A stretch of DNA of 64,000 nt from GCA-016699445 sp964555055 (lineage in GTDB: Bacteria > UBA10199 > JACPAL01 > GCA-016699445). The translations under genes and the position numbers were made by a program. Position 1 is the first letter of the stretch. The number at the start of each line of letters is the position of its first letter. Below the pieces are notes generated by a model that ran no database searches, had not been told where the DNA came from, and saw only the letters and a list, made by a program, of their open reading frames with translations. Below are positions 43,703 through 52,250 of the stretch, piece after piece. The stretch lies in the NCBI GenBank assembly GCA_964555055.1, contig CAZKQW010000001.1, positions 398,632 through 462,631 on the forward strand, written 5' to 3'.

Positions 43703-45532
43703 TTATCTAGGTCTCGTGAAATAATCGGTTGGAATGTCAAGGGACATGGAAGGGTCGACAGTAAATGTACAGGTAACATTCTCGTAACTCTCATTCCCTG
43801 CGCGGTCACTAACTGTAGTTTTTAATTGGACAATCGAAGGGCGAATGAGATCCGCACGTGGCATGGTGTATGTTGAAAAATAGCCATCAACATCAACCAT
43901 TGAAAGCTGGGCTGAAGTTAACCTATTTGCATAAGTGAGATCGTAGGGAATAAATAAAAATCGATAGGACCCTCCTGGACCTGATACAGGGGAAATGCCG
44001 CTCTCATAATAGAGATCTCCAATACGGTCCTTGGAAAAAAAAGTTTTTCCCGCGCTATTCCTTCTCCACGACCATTGATCGCCAAGTATTGATAGGGTGG
44101 AAATATCCGACTGTCCGTCACATACGTCCAACTGAATTATTTGAGGAACCCCAGTCATGGTTGAAGGACAAATAAAACGCGCTTTTGGCTGCGTCGTAGC
44201 AGGATCGCGATCGCAATTCATTGGATCACTTCGATTATTACCTAAATCCGAAAAGCTCAGGACGCTTTGATAATTTTGGATCAAACCACCGGGATTGGTT
44301 ATTCTGAGGTAAATTTGACAGGCTTCATTTTCCAACCCGTTTTTGATAAATGTTGGGACAAACAAAGAGGATTCGGACGATAAAACTTCGTTCTGAGACG
44401 CATCCAAGGAGATGAAGTTATTCCCATTGCACGTATCGCTCCAAGCAAAGCGAAAGCCCATATTGAATAGTTCAGTTGCCGTATACTCTCTAGAGATTCT
44501 TGTCCCATTATAAAAAAATCTTGGGTTGAAAGTTAACCGATGAGGGACTGTACTTGTGAACTGAAGACTGCTGGCACGGCCCGGGCCTTCACAATTACCT
44601 CTAATACCGGATGATGAACTCGAATACATACCAGTCACATACCAGCTCACACAATCCGGAAAATCTGAGAGGGTGATTCCCGTATCCGGCGTCCCGTCCC
44701 GTCCCGTTTCAGAAACGTACACGGATACTTCTCTAGAGGCGTTCGCGCCTGATGGATCCGAAACCGTAATACGGATGCGGAAAATTCCGGTGCTTCTCGG
44801 GGCGGTAAAGGTAGCGCCCTGCCCTCTCTCGTCTGCGAGCCAACCCGTTAATGTCGCCCCCTCAGGGCCCTCAATGACTTCCCAGAGGTAGCTTAACGCA
44901 TCTCGCTGAGGATCTTGGGCATCCACCGTCATGGTTGTCGTAGCCCCATAAGCAAGGCTTGCCCGAGAGACGATAGTCCCATGGATGATAGGGGGCGTAT
45001 TGGGCGGCGGCACGACCTCGACAGGAATTTGACGCTGCATCACGATTTGAATGGCGGGGGTACCAAATTCTGCGGCGCGGAGCCCCCGCAACCGTCCCTC
45101 GAACAGCAGCCGCTCCGAAGCATCGACAGCGATGGCATGGAGTTCGGCTTCAGCTTCGACAGGGATGCGGATACGGCCTTCATATATCAAAGGATTGCTT
45201 GAACTCCTGGCAAGATCGGTCGTGGATAAGACGGTCCCATTGATCAAGACCTCTAAAGACACGCGGGTCACTTGGGAAAACAAAGAGACAGCGGCGATGG
45301 AATCTAAAGCATCTTCATCACCCAAGATCAGCCCGGAAGGATTATCGGATTCGTTCAAACGAATACTAATATCGAAATCCCGCGTTTCCCCTCCATTCGT
45401 CGAAGAACCATCGGCAATGGGCCCGCTTTCATCGGTATTCGAGCCATCACTTCCTCCACACCCCATAGGAGATACAAGGACTAAGGCCCAAAATAAGATA
45501 TTTAACGTAAATAGGTTTTTATAATATTTCAT
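43703..45532 (-). CDS. Large lipoprotein with a PKD-like domain
   Basis: 609 residues. Lipoprotein signal MKYYKNLFTLNILFWALVLV, with lipobox SPMGC. A Gly/Ser/Asp-rich linker follows, then an Ig-like domain (~45-160), a PKD-type domain (~170-270: TPPIIHGTIVSRASLAYGA, AQDPQRDALSYLWEV, GIFRIRITVSDPSGANAS), and a Cys-containing C-terminal region with CVSWYVTGMYSSSSSGIRG and repeated extracellular beta domains. Placement on the outer face of the outer membrane is likely. It lies 27 bases after the 276-residue lipoprotein and 22 bases before the fibre gene. Confidence 0.8.
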   Translation of the reverse strand: MKYYKNLFTLNILFWALVLVSPMGCGGSDGSNTDESGPIADGSSTNGGETRDFDISIRLNESDNPSGLILGDEDALDSIAAVSLFSQVTRVSLEVLINGTVLSTTDLARSSSNPLIYEGRIRIPVEAEAELHAIAVDASERLLFEGRLRGLRAAEFGTPAIQIVMQRQIPVEVVPPPNTPPIIHGTIVSRASLAYGATTTMTVDAQDPQRDALSYLWEVIEGPEGATLTGWLADERGQGATFTAPRSTGIFRIRITVSDPSGANASREVSVYVSETGRDGTPDTGITLSDFPDCVSWYVTGMYSSSSSGIRGNCEGPGRASSLQFTSTVPHRLTFNPRFFYNGTRISREYTATELFNMGFRFAWSDTCNGNNFISLDASQNEVLSSESSLFVPTFIKNGLENEACQIYLRITNPGGLIQNYQSVLSFSDLGNNRSDPMNCDRDPATTQPKARFICPSTMTGVPQIIQLDVCDGQSDISTLSILGDQWSWRRNSAGKTFFSKDRIGDLYYESGISPVSGPGGSYRFLFIPYDLTYANRLTSAQLSMVDVDGYFSTYTMPRADLIRPSIVQLKTTVSDRAGNESYENVTCTFTVDPSMSLDIPTDYFTRPR

Positions 45533-45559
45533 GAACCCTCCTCATCTTGTTGATCTCGC

Positions 45560-46390
45560 TTATCTTGCCTCTCTCATCATCGTTTCCATCACTTCGGGCA
45601 TCGTACTGCCGGGTGTGGACATGGACTGGATGGATGTCGTTTCAATCTCCCCCATAGCCCCCAACCCCGTCCCAGGAACCCGGTTGGAGGCGATGACGTT
45701 AAAGGTTAGAATGGATTCTTCTCCCGTCTGCGTATCGCGGATACGGAATGTGTGCGGACCTCGAGATAAGCGACGGGCCCGGAAAGCGAAGTTGCCGTCG
45801 TTTTGGGATGTGGGGATCGCTTGTTGGGACGTACTTAAGTCCGTTAAAATCTCGGGATGCTCTTGATCGGTGATTTCGGTGATTTCCAAGCCGGAAGCGG
45901 GCTCTCCAAAACCAGCCAGGTTCACCCGATTCTCCCGTACCAGCCCTCCATTACGGACATTGGTCACCATTGGGACCGACAATAGGGCCGCCACCACTGG
46001 AGTCTTTTGGTCGCCTTGAATACGTACGCCTTCGATCAAACGACGGCGAACAACGTCTCCGGAAGTGTTAAAAGCCTCGACAAGAACTTCTCGGTCGTTA
46101 CCCGCAGGAATCCCGCTGATATCCCCTCCATTCGAATCAGCGGGGAATTCGACTTGAATAGGATCAAATCCCACCCCGCGGATCGTTACGCGAAAACGCA
46201 CGACCTGTAAGATCGCAGGCAAAGGCGCGTCTAACGACAACGAAGCGGGACGATACGCGTTATGCACGGAGACCTGTACGCCGCTTCCCGAGGATTCCGA
46301 TCCGGAACAAGACGCCAGCACCCACCCTGTTAGGAGGACAAGAAAGAAGAGCCTGATTCTTTTAATGTAATTCATAAGCACCGATATCAT
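45560..46390 (-). CDS. Lipoprotein with beta-sandwich domains
   Basis: 276 residues. GGAGG stands five bases before the ATG at 46390, inside the end of the upstream gene; an ATG at 46375 is the alternative. The lipobox is VLASC, followed by a Ser/Gly-rich linker. Two beta domains are visible: ~50-135 (VRFRVTIRGVGFDPIQVEFP, EVLVEAFNTSGDVVRRR) and ~140-245, Ig-like (NRVNLAGFGEPASGLEITEI, GPHTFRIRDTQTGEESI). No enzyme motif. The gene overlaps the TSP3 lipoprotein and so is translationally linked to it. Confidence 0.75.
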   Translation of the reverse strand: MISVLMNYIKRIRLFFLVLLTGWVLASCSGSESSGSGVQVSVHNAYRPASLSLDAPLPAILQVVRFRVTIRGVGFDPIQVEFPADSNGGDISGIPAGNDREVLVEAFNTSGDVVRRRLIEGVRIQGDQKTPVVAALLSVPMVTNVRNGGLVRENRVNLAGFGEPASGLEITEITDQEHPEILTDLSTSQQAIPTSQNDGNFAFRARRLSRGPHTFRIRDTQTGEESILTFNVIASNRVPGTGLGAMGEIETTSIQSMSTPGSTMPEVMETMMREAR

Positions 46391-48779
46391 AGCGGCCTCC
46401 TTGGGGACGGCTTTGACCGTCGTGATCGAATGGAATTACCCAACCTTCCAGAGCGGGATCGACCCCAACGTCCAAAAGATCGCTTCCTAAAAGCGGGTGA
46501 AAATCATCATTGGAAGAATCGGCGAAGAGATCCGTGAAATTTTGGGACGAAGTGAGATTACCGGCGATGCTACCCACCGCTGCAGAGCCGAGGCTTTCAT
46601 CAAGAGCGTTGAAGCGATCGATCGAGAACAATTGTTGGATTCCAAAATCGCAATAAAAGCGAGGGGCCTCGGTGCTTTCGGGTAAGCGGAAAGGTTTGAG
46701 TAAATTGCCCTTTGCGATCGTTTGAGACGGCCAACCACTTCCCGTATGAGCAATAACGCATTGGTTATCGAAAACAGGCGGCGTGAAATCTCCCAGATGC
46801 TCGGTCATGAGAATATTATTAATGAGCTGGATCGAAGTTTCCGTTCCGATAGAGATACCCACGGAACGGTACTGGGCATGGCCTCCATGAATAGTATTAT
46901 GGTAAAACCTGCCGGCAACCCCATGCCATTCCACACCCGTCGTGGCGTAACCATTTCCGGCGACGATCACGTTGTTTACCGCGTCGACCCGTGCTCCTTC
47001 TACGACGAGTCCTTGCGCGGCCTGGCTTACCGACGTCCCTCTAAAACCCAAAAGAGTGAGATTTTTAAGAGATAAAGTACCAGAACCGTTATTTCCTAAG
47101 ACACCCATTACTTTAGGGTGTCCTTCAGCGCTTCGGTTTTGGATCGTAAGGTCTGCAATTCTCATATCATTACCGCTGACGTTCACTTGGATGGTCGTCT
47201 GTTCTTGATTAGTTATGAGAGTGGGATGAGCTTCGGGATGATAGAGACATCGTTCCGCATCGGCAAACCCGCCTAACAGGCTTATGCCGGCCGGTAGAGA
47301 AACCGCTTCATCAAAGCTACCTTCGGAAACATACAAACTCGAACGCCCTAAAGCCCCGGCGATTTGGATCGCACGCGTCAGGCTGCGGACTGGATGGTTT
47401 TGGGCTCCGCTATTCCCATCATTCCCCCGCATGGCGGAAACAAAGACGGCATCCCGTATGCGAATGTCGGCATCGTGCACGGCGCAGTCGCAAGTATCCC
47501 CATCACCGTCCTGATCCGTGTCGGCTTGATTGGCATTCGCGAGGGTCGGGCAGTTATCTCGATTATCGGGGATGGTATCCGCATCCGTATCCGTCGATAA
47601 GGCATCGGTCCTCATGTGATCTGAGCCTAGACCCTCCTCATCTTCATCCGTGAGACCGTCATTATCGTCATCAGGATCGCAGGCATCGCCAAGAGGGTCC
47701 CGATCGTTATCCCTTTGATCGGGATTGGCGACCAGACGACAATTATCTCGATCATCGACCACACCGTCGCCGTCATCGTCGTTCGTGCACGCGTCGCCGA
47801 TATGATCACGATTGACGTCCGCTTGATCGGAGTTTGGGGCTAGTAGGCAATTATCTTCCGTATCCGTGATTCCATCATTATCGTCGTCCGCATCGCAGAG
47901 ATCTCCGGTGCCGTCGCGATCCGCATCTTCCTGGCTCTGATTCAAAAGAGTGGGGCAATTATCCTCACCATCCACCAGGTTATCTTGATCCGAGTCGATC
48001 TGTAAGGGATTGCTTCCTAAGCGCACTTCATCGGCATCACTCAACCCGTCATTATCACGGTCCGGGTCGCAGAGATCTCCCCACCGATCCTGGTCTCCAT
48101 TATTCTGAAGAGGGTTCGCGACACTGGGACAATTATCACGACTATTCCCCACGCCATCTAAATCCTCGTCGATCGACTCATGGACATCGAGAGGGAAAAA
48201 ATCCTCTCCATCGATGACGCCATCCTGGTCGCTATCGTTGGAGAAAGGGTCTAAGCCGTTGGCGTATTCCGAGAGGTTGGCGCGTCCATCCCCATCTTGG
48301 TCCATATCCGTCCTAAAATCCGCCGGCTGAAAAGCGAGCGTCGTAGAAGCGGTGCCTCCAGGGAATGAAAAAGAGCGTCGTGCGATCGCTATCACCAAAG
48401 GCTGTCTTAAAACGATCGCTGGAACCAGAGACGAAGGGAGTCGAGACGCCGGAAGGAGCGCAAGAGGCGTCGGCGGTGAGCCTACGCTCATCTGCAACTC
48501 GGCGAAGTAATCACCACTAAGCACTTCAAGAGCCTCTCCGGACCAGCTGCGCGGGCCAGATTTACGAAGATCCATCGGTCCTGTAACGACCTGACCTTGC
48601 GAATCATAGAGCGTGAGAGACGCTTGATAATGGGAAAGGGCGGAAAGGCCCGGAGGCAACGTCATCTCCGCGATAAAAGTCGCCGGCGCCGGGCCTGACG
48701 GACCGCAGCCGCCAAGCATAAGAACGAACATGAAAAGGCATAAAGCCACCGCGCTGATTGGAATCGATCGTGTACGCAT
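46362..48779 (-). CDS. Calcium-binding TSP3-repeat lipoprotein with beta-helix domain
   Basis: 805 residues from the ATG at 48779, five bases after GGGGGAA. The frame opens 40 codons earlier, but only this start gives the signal (MRTRSIPISAVALCLFMFVL) with lipobox LGGC. An Ig-like N-terminal domain (~25-150) is followed by about seven thrombospondin type 3 repeats (~160-435; DSDQDGVIDGEDFFPLDV, DADDDNDGITDTEDNC), each rich in Asp for calcium. Then comes a right-handed beta-helix like pectate-lyase-type adhesins (~445-800; PVRSLTRAIQIAGALG, LYVSEGSFDEAV, LGGFADAERCLY). It probably sits on the outer surface and binds carbohydrate or another cell. It is the first gene of a four-gene operon. Confidence 0.88.
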   Translation of the reverse strand: MRTRSIPISAVALCLFMFVLMLGGCGPSGPAPATFIAEMTLPPGLSALSHYQASLTLYDSQGQVVTGPMDLRKSGPRSWSGEALEVLSGDYFAELQMSVGSPPTPLALLPASRLPSSLVPAIVLRQPLVIAIARRSFSFPGGTASTTLAFQPADFRTDMDQDGDGRANLSEYANGLDPFSNDSDQDGVIDGEDFFPLDVHESIDEDLDGVGNSRDNCPSVANPLQNNGDQDRWGDLCDPDRDNDGLSDADEVRLGSNPLQIDSDQDNLVDGEDNCPTLLNQSQEDADRDGTGDLCDADDDNDGITDTEDNCLLAPNSDQADVNRDHIGDACTNDDDGDGVVDDRDNCRLVANPDQRDNDRDPLGDACDPDDDNDGLTDEDEEGLGSDHMRTDALSTDTDADTIPDNRDNCPTLANANQADTDQDGDGDTCDCAVHDADIRIRDAVFVSAMRGNDGNSGAQNHPVRSLTRAIQIAGALGRSSLYVSEGSFDEAVSLPAGISLLGGFADAERCLYHPEAHPTLITNQEQTTIQVNVSGNDMRIADLTIQNRSAEGHPKVMGVLGNNGSGTLSLKNLTLLGFRGTSVSQAAQGLVVEGARVDAVNNVIVAGNGYATTGVEWHGVAGRFYHNTIHGGHAQYRSVGISIGTETSIQLINNILMTEHLGDFTPPVFDNQCVIAHTGSGWPSQTIAKGNLLKPFRLPESTEAPRFYCDFGIQQLFSIDRFNALDESLGSAAVGSIAGNLTSSQNFTDLFADSSNDDFHPLLGSDLLDVGVDPALEGWVIPFDHDGQSRPQGGRYDIGAYELH

Positions 48780-49333
48780 CATTTCCCCCGCCCTATCGCA
48801 AAGTGAGTGCCAACGAGCCCGTCTCGTTTTCTTTTTAAAAAAAGTCGTGAAAACCAAGGGACAACACGGAGAAGAGAAAACGTACGGGAAGAGTTCCAAC
48901 GAAAAATCATTTTTAAGAGTTCGATTTTCAGATCGCGACGTCCGAAAACCGAACTACTTTTTAGGATCGCACCTCCCTCAAGGCCGCTTTCCAGTGTGCG
49001 CGCCGATAGCCGCGAAAAAGAAAGGGAGTCAAATCAAAAGTCGATTTTAGCCAATAAAAATGCGGCTTGGATGAGTTTTTGTCCTAAAATAAATTTGAAA
49101 TAGCTAATTCGAATATGACTTTTAAGACATGAGTTTTGGTGATTAGATGACGGAAGGCGATGCCCCCCTCATACATTTAATCTACTCTTGATTGTGATGG
49201 AGACGGTGTGAAGTACATTAGGGCCGACCGGATGGTCACCGGAAACAAAAACCGCTAAAGAATGTGCCTATTAATTGATTTGCAGCGATAAGGAAGTGAA
49301 GGAATGATTTTTAAGAAATACGATAACCCGTAT
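48780..49333. other. Gene-free interval upstream of the TSP3 lipoprotein
   Basis: About 550 bases without a credible gene. It should contain the promoter of the TSP3 lipoprotein operon (read leftward) and the 3' end region of the kinase gene. I see no convincing sigma-70 pair, no riboswitch-like structure and no repeat. Only the weak hairpin at 49316-49335 stands out. Confidence 0.5.
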
Positions 49334-49335
49334 TT
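49316..49335 (-). terminator. Weak hairpin at the end of the kinase gene
   Basis: AAATACG-N6-CGTATTT forms a seven-pair AT-rich stem that overlaps the kinase stop codon. The following minus-strand bases are only moderately T-rich, so it may be a weak terminator or simply a chance hairpin. Confidence 0.25.
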
Positions 49336-51397
49336 ATTTTATCTTTGCTTCCAATGCTTTTGTTTTTTGGCCAACGAGACGGTTCTTTAAAATACTCACT
49401 AACCATAGCCAAATCATGCTATACCACGGCAATGTTATGGCTTCGCTCGGGTTTGGCGGCGTGGAATCAAACTCCTGCCCCATGAGGCGTCTCCAAGCTT
49501 GTAGCATTTCTGCGATATCTTTAAATCGTTTAGTAGGATCTTTTGAAAGTCCTCGAGCCACAAAATCATCTATTGATGTAGGGATCTCGGGATTGATCCG
49601 ACTGGGTCGGATAACATCATTATCCTTATATAACTCCATTAAAGCATCATACCATTCTTTAGGAACACATTTTTGGCTTTCATCAATAACGTGTGGAAGC
49701 TGTCCTGTTAAGATCTCGAAAAAAACCATAGAAAGTGCGAATACGTCTATCCGATAACCATCGTGTTTATGAGCTTCCGTCCAAGCTTCTGGACTCATGT
49801 AACCGGGAGTTCCATACATTCTGCCTTCTGGAATTTTTAAACCTATGCCGTCGAGGTGGGAGCGAGCCAAACCAAAATCAATCACTTTAAGCTCCCCTCC
49901 CTCATCAAGTCTCATGATATTTTCTGGTTTAATGTCTCGATGGACGACACTCCCTCTATGAATGGTTCCAAACAACTCCAACAACTCATCGATCAAATTC
50001 TTTTTGGCCTCTAAAGATGGATAACTTCCTACTTCCTCCAGCACGTCCTTCAACTCTTTTCCCGATAGGTCTTCCATGACAGTAAATGACCGCTTTTTAG
50101 GAGTAACACCAATGGTTATTATTTTAGCGGTATGTTTCGGAAATTTCGCGGCGATAGCCTCTTCATCGGCATTTACAACAGATGTCATACGGATTTTAAT
50201 GGCGACCTTACGCTGTAAAGTAGTATCCGTAGCAAGCACCACATGTCCGACTGAACCTCTTCCTAAAGTTTTAAGGATTCTATAAGGAGTGGGGATATCA
50301 ACAAATTTACCACCATCCCATTTTCTTTCATATAAGATGTCTCCGCGAATATCTGAGTCAGACTCTGGATCCTCCGCGCCATTGTCTGAATCTAGCACCG
50401 CAGGAGCACTTACGAGCGTTTTCGCAGAATCATCATAGGATACCTGCGCCTGGGCTGTTGATTCAAGACCAGTCGCTGCTGGTAGAGTTTCTATCGCTTT
50501 GTCTCCGGAGAGAGCAGGAGGAGTGTTCGGGGGTGATAATGCAGCCCTAGGATCTATAGGGTAGTCGGGATTTTCTCTGAACCCAACTCTTACGGCTTTA
50601 GCAAATTCCTCTAAATACTTGGGCTGACCCTGAGGGGATAAATTATGAGTACTCGGACCAGTTTTATTGGTTTTTACCCACTGCCTGAGAGGTTGCAGGA
50701 TATCGTCTTCAGTTGGAGTAAGAGGGATACCAGTGATTGAATGATAAACCATGTGTATCAGATGATGGGTATAAATCTCGAGTATAGGGAGGGAGATAGG
50801 CTTATCTCTATCATCAACCGCCTCGACGGATTTAAAAAGACGCGTTGTTTCATCAAGAGGAGGATCAAAAGCCACTAGATGGGGATAATAAAAGTTTAGA
50901 AAGGCTCTTTCCACGTCTGCCTTTCTTGCGTACTCACTTCTTAATAAAATCAGTTCTAATTTCGCTACGGCCTTATGCACTTTCTTACGGGCAGAACCAC
51001 CTCCCTCTTCCAAAGGTGCCTTTCTTTTTCTTTCTAAGTGCTCATAAGCGGCTTTCAGGTCATATAAAGCGTCGTATATCTCCCTGTTATTTTGTAAACG
51101 CTTAGCTGCCCCTGCGATCTCCTCTCCCTCTTTTGGCAATAACCCCACTAACTTTCTTAAAAAAACATCGCGCACTTCTTGAGAACCACTCACAGGGGAC
51201 ACATCGGAGAAATAAGCAGCAACACCGCAAGACGGAGAAGAGCCGGTCTCCCGGAACAATCTTTTTAAACCTTCCAGTCCTGTATTAAAATGATTTAAAT
51301 CTAAAGAGGAGCCATTAACCGCACGGGCAAGATCGTTAACGGCTTGCCCATATTGAGCGGCAAAAGACGGCCCTGGTGATAAAATCTTCAACGACAT
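49334..51397 (-). CDS. Hanks-type Ser/Thr protein kinase with unknown N-terminal half
   Basis: 687 residues. The kinase domain lies at ~368-630: glycine loop LGRGSVGHVVLA, catalytic Lys in KVAIKI, HRDIKPENIMRL, DFGLARS, the activation-loop end GTPGYMSPEAW and the conserved GLSKDPTKRFKDIAEML. All key residues are present. The first ~360 residues are mostly helical (KRLQNNREIYDALYDLKAAY, HLERKRKAPLEEGGGSARKK) with no known domain, and the kinase is therefore C-terminal, opposite to the usual PknB layout. A hydrophobic stretch near the end (YSMIWLWLVSIL) is short for a membrane anchor. No signal peptide. The PP2C phosphatase at 7.9 kb is a possible counterpart. Confidence 0.88.
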   Translation of the reverse strand: MSLKILSPGPSFAAQYGQAVNDLARAVNGSSLDLNHFNTGLEGLKRLFRETGSSPSCGVAAYFSDVSPVSGSQEVRDVFLRKLVGLLPKEGEEIAGAAKRLQNNREIYDALYDLKAAYEHLERKRKAPLEEGGGSARKKVHKAVAKLELILLRSEYARKADVERAFLNFYYPHLVAFDPPLDETTRLFKSVEAVDDRDKPISLPILEIYTHHLIHMVYHSITGIPLTPTEDDILQPLRQWVKTNKTGPSTHNLSPQGQPKYLEEFAKAVRVGFRENPDYPIDPRAALSPPNTPPALSGDKAIETLPAATGLESTAQAQVSYDDSAKTLVSAPAVLDSDNGAEDPESDSDIRGDILYERKWDGGKFVDIPTPYRILKTLGRGSVGHVVLATDTTLQRKVAIKIRMTSVVNADEEAIAAKFPKHTAKIITIGVTPKKRSFTVMEDLSGKELKDVLEEVGSYPSLEAKKNLIDELLELFGTIHRGSVVHRDIKPENIMRLDEGGELKVIDFGLARSHLDGIGLKIPEGRMYGTPGYMSPEAWTEAHKHDGYRIDVFALSMVFFEILTGQLPHVIDESQKCVPKEWYDALMELYKDNDVIRPSRINPEIPTSIDDFVARGLSKDPTKRFKDIAEMLQAWRRLMGQEFDSTPPNPSEAITLPWYSMIWLWLVSILKNRLVGQKTKALEAKIK

Positions 51398-51591
51398 ACA
51401 TCCCCCATCATGAACGAATCCATCTCTTTGTTTTACCTCATTTTCGTCTCGTCCCCGGAAAAGTTTCTTAAAAAATGAGAAAAAATCTATCCTTCACGTT
51501 TTTTACGGACCGCCGGAGCTTTGGGGTGGGCTTCGCTTTACGTTCTAACTAAGGCCTGTTTTAAGATGCTGCCGTGAAAATCAGGAAAATT

Positions 51592-52209
51592 TTAAGTAGA
51601 AAGCAACTTTCGAGTAAAGCCGATCAAAGCCTCTAGATGGTGTTTCGTGAAGGGCATTAAAGGTAGACGATCAGCAGTGGGGTCCAAGTCCCCAGAAGGG
51701 ACAGCCTGTAACAAATTTTTATCCGCCTCTTTGTGAACTTCATCAGATTTTTCATCCTGCACTGTATTCAGGTTCTCTCTTAGCTCCGGCGTTAGTAATT
51801 CTTTTAAAGCTAAAATTCCTAAAACTTCGACAGCTACTTTTATATTGCCCCCTATGTCATATTTGGTGACGTCGAGCTGCCTGACATGTTGTCCTAATTT
51901 CACATTTTTACCTGTTTCTAAAACTTTCACGGTCCAACCAACTGCATTAACTAACTCAACTTGATTTATCAACGGCTCACCTCTGGCAACATTCCACAAT
52001 AGTAAAACAGATTTAGCATATTCCCTGGCTGGATCGGGAGGCCTCACATTAGGGGACATGAGACTTACGGATGAACTTTTATCTGTGTGTGCTATTCCAG
52101 CGGCAGTCGTAGTCGCGGCCACGGTAGTGGTAGCTCCTGCAGGAGAGGTCGTCGGCATTCCTGACCAATGATTCGTCCATAAAGCTCGTATAGTCGCTGC
52201 GAGACCCAT
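51592..52209 (-). CDS. Unrecognised 205-residue protein
   Basis: I do not recognise this protein. It has no signal peptide. Residues ~18-45 are low-complexity, rich in Thr and Ala (SPAGATTTVAATTTAAG). The rest is helical and polar with a Leu-rich middle (VAVEVLGILALKELLTPEL). It lies between hemW and the Ser/Thr kinase, reads the same way as the kinase and has similar AT-richer codon use. A disordered Thr/Ala/Pro-rich start and lack of a Sec signal would fit a type III secretion substrate or a kinase target, but nothing proves that. Confidence 0.55.
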   Translation of the reverse strand: MGLAATIRALWTNHWSGMPTTSPAGATTTVAATTTAAGIAHTDKSSSVSLMSPNVRPPDPAREYAKSVLLLWNVARGEPLINQVELVNAVGWTVKVLETGKNVKLGQHVRQLDVTKYDIGGNIKVAVEVLGILALKELLTPELRENLNTVQDEKSDEVHKEADKNLLQAVPSGDLDPTADRLPLMPFTKHHLEALIGFTRKLLST

Positions 52210-52250
52210 AAACGTTAAGAATTTGCCACCTTTCCCCTTTTAAGGCGAGA

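Noticed and set aside
31703..45532. Tail-fibre-like proteins as evidence of a prophage
   Set aside because: They carry Sec signal peptides, sit with lipoproteins, and no capsid, portal, terminase or integrase gene is present.
47450..48300. Regular short DNA repeats that could suggest a CRISPR or minisatellite
   Set aside because: They encode TSP type 3 calcium repeats in frame and lack constant repeats with unique spacers.
49192..49250. DCDGDGVK-like coding (TSP3-like) in the gene-free stretch near 49.2 kb
   Set aside because: It is a single short match with a TAA just before it and a stop soon after; chance is the simpler reading.
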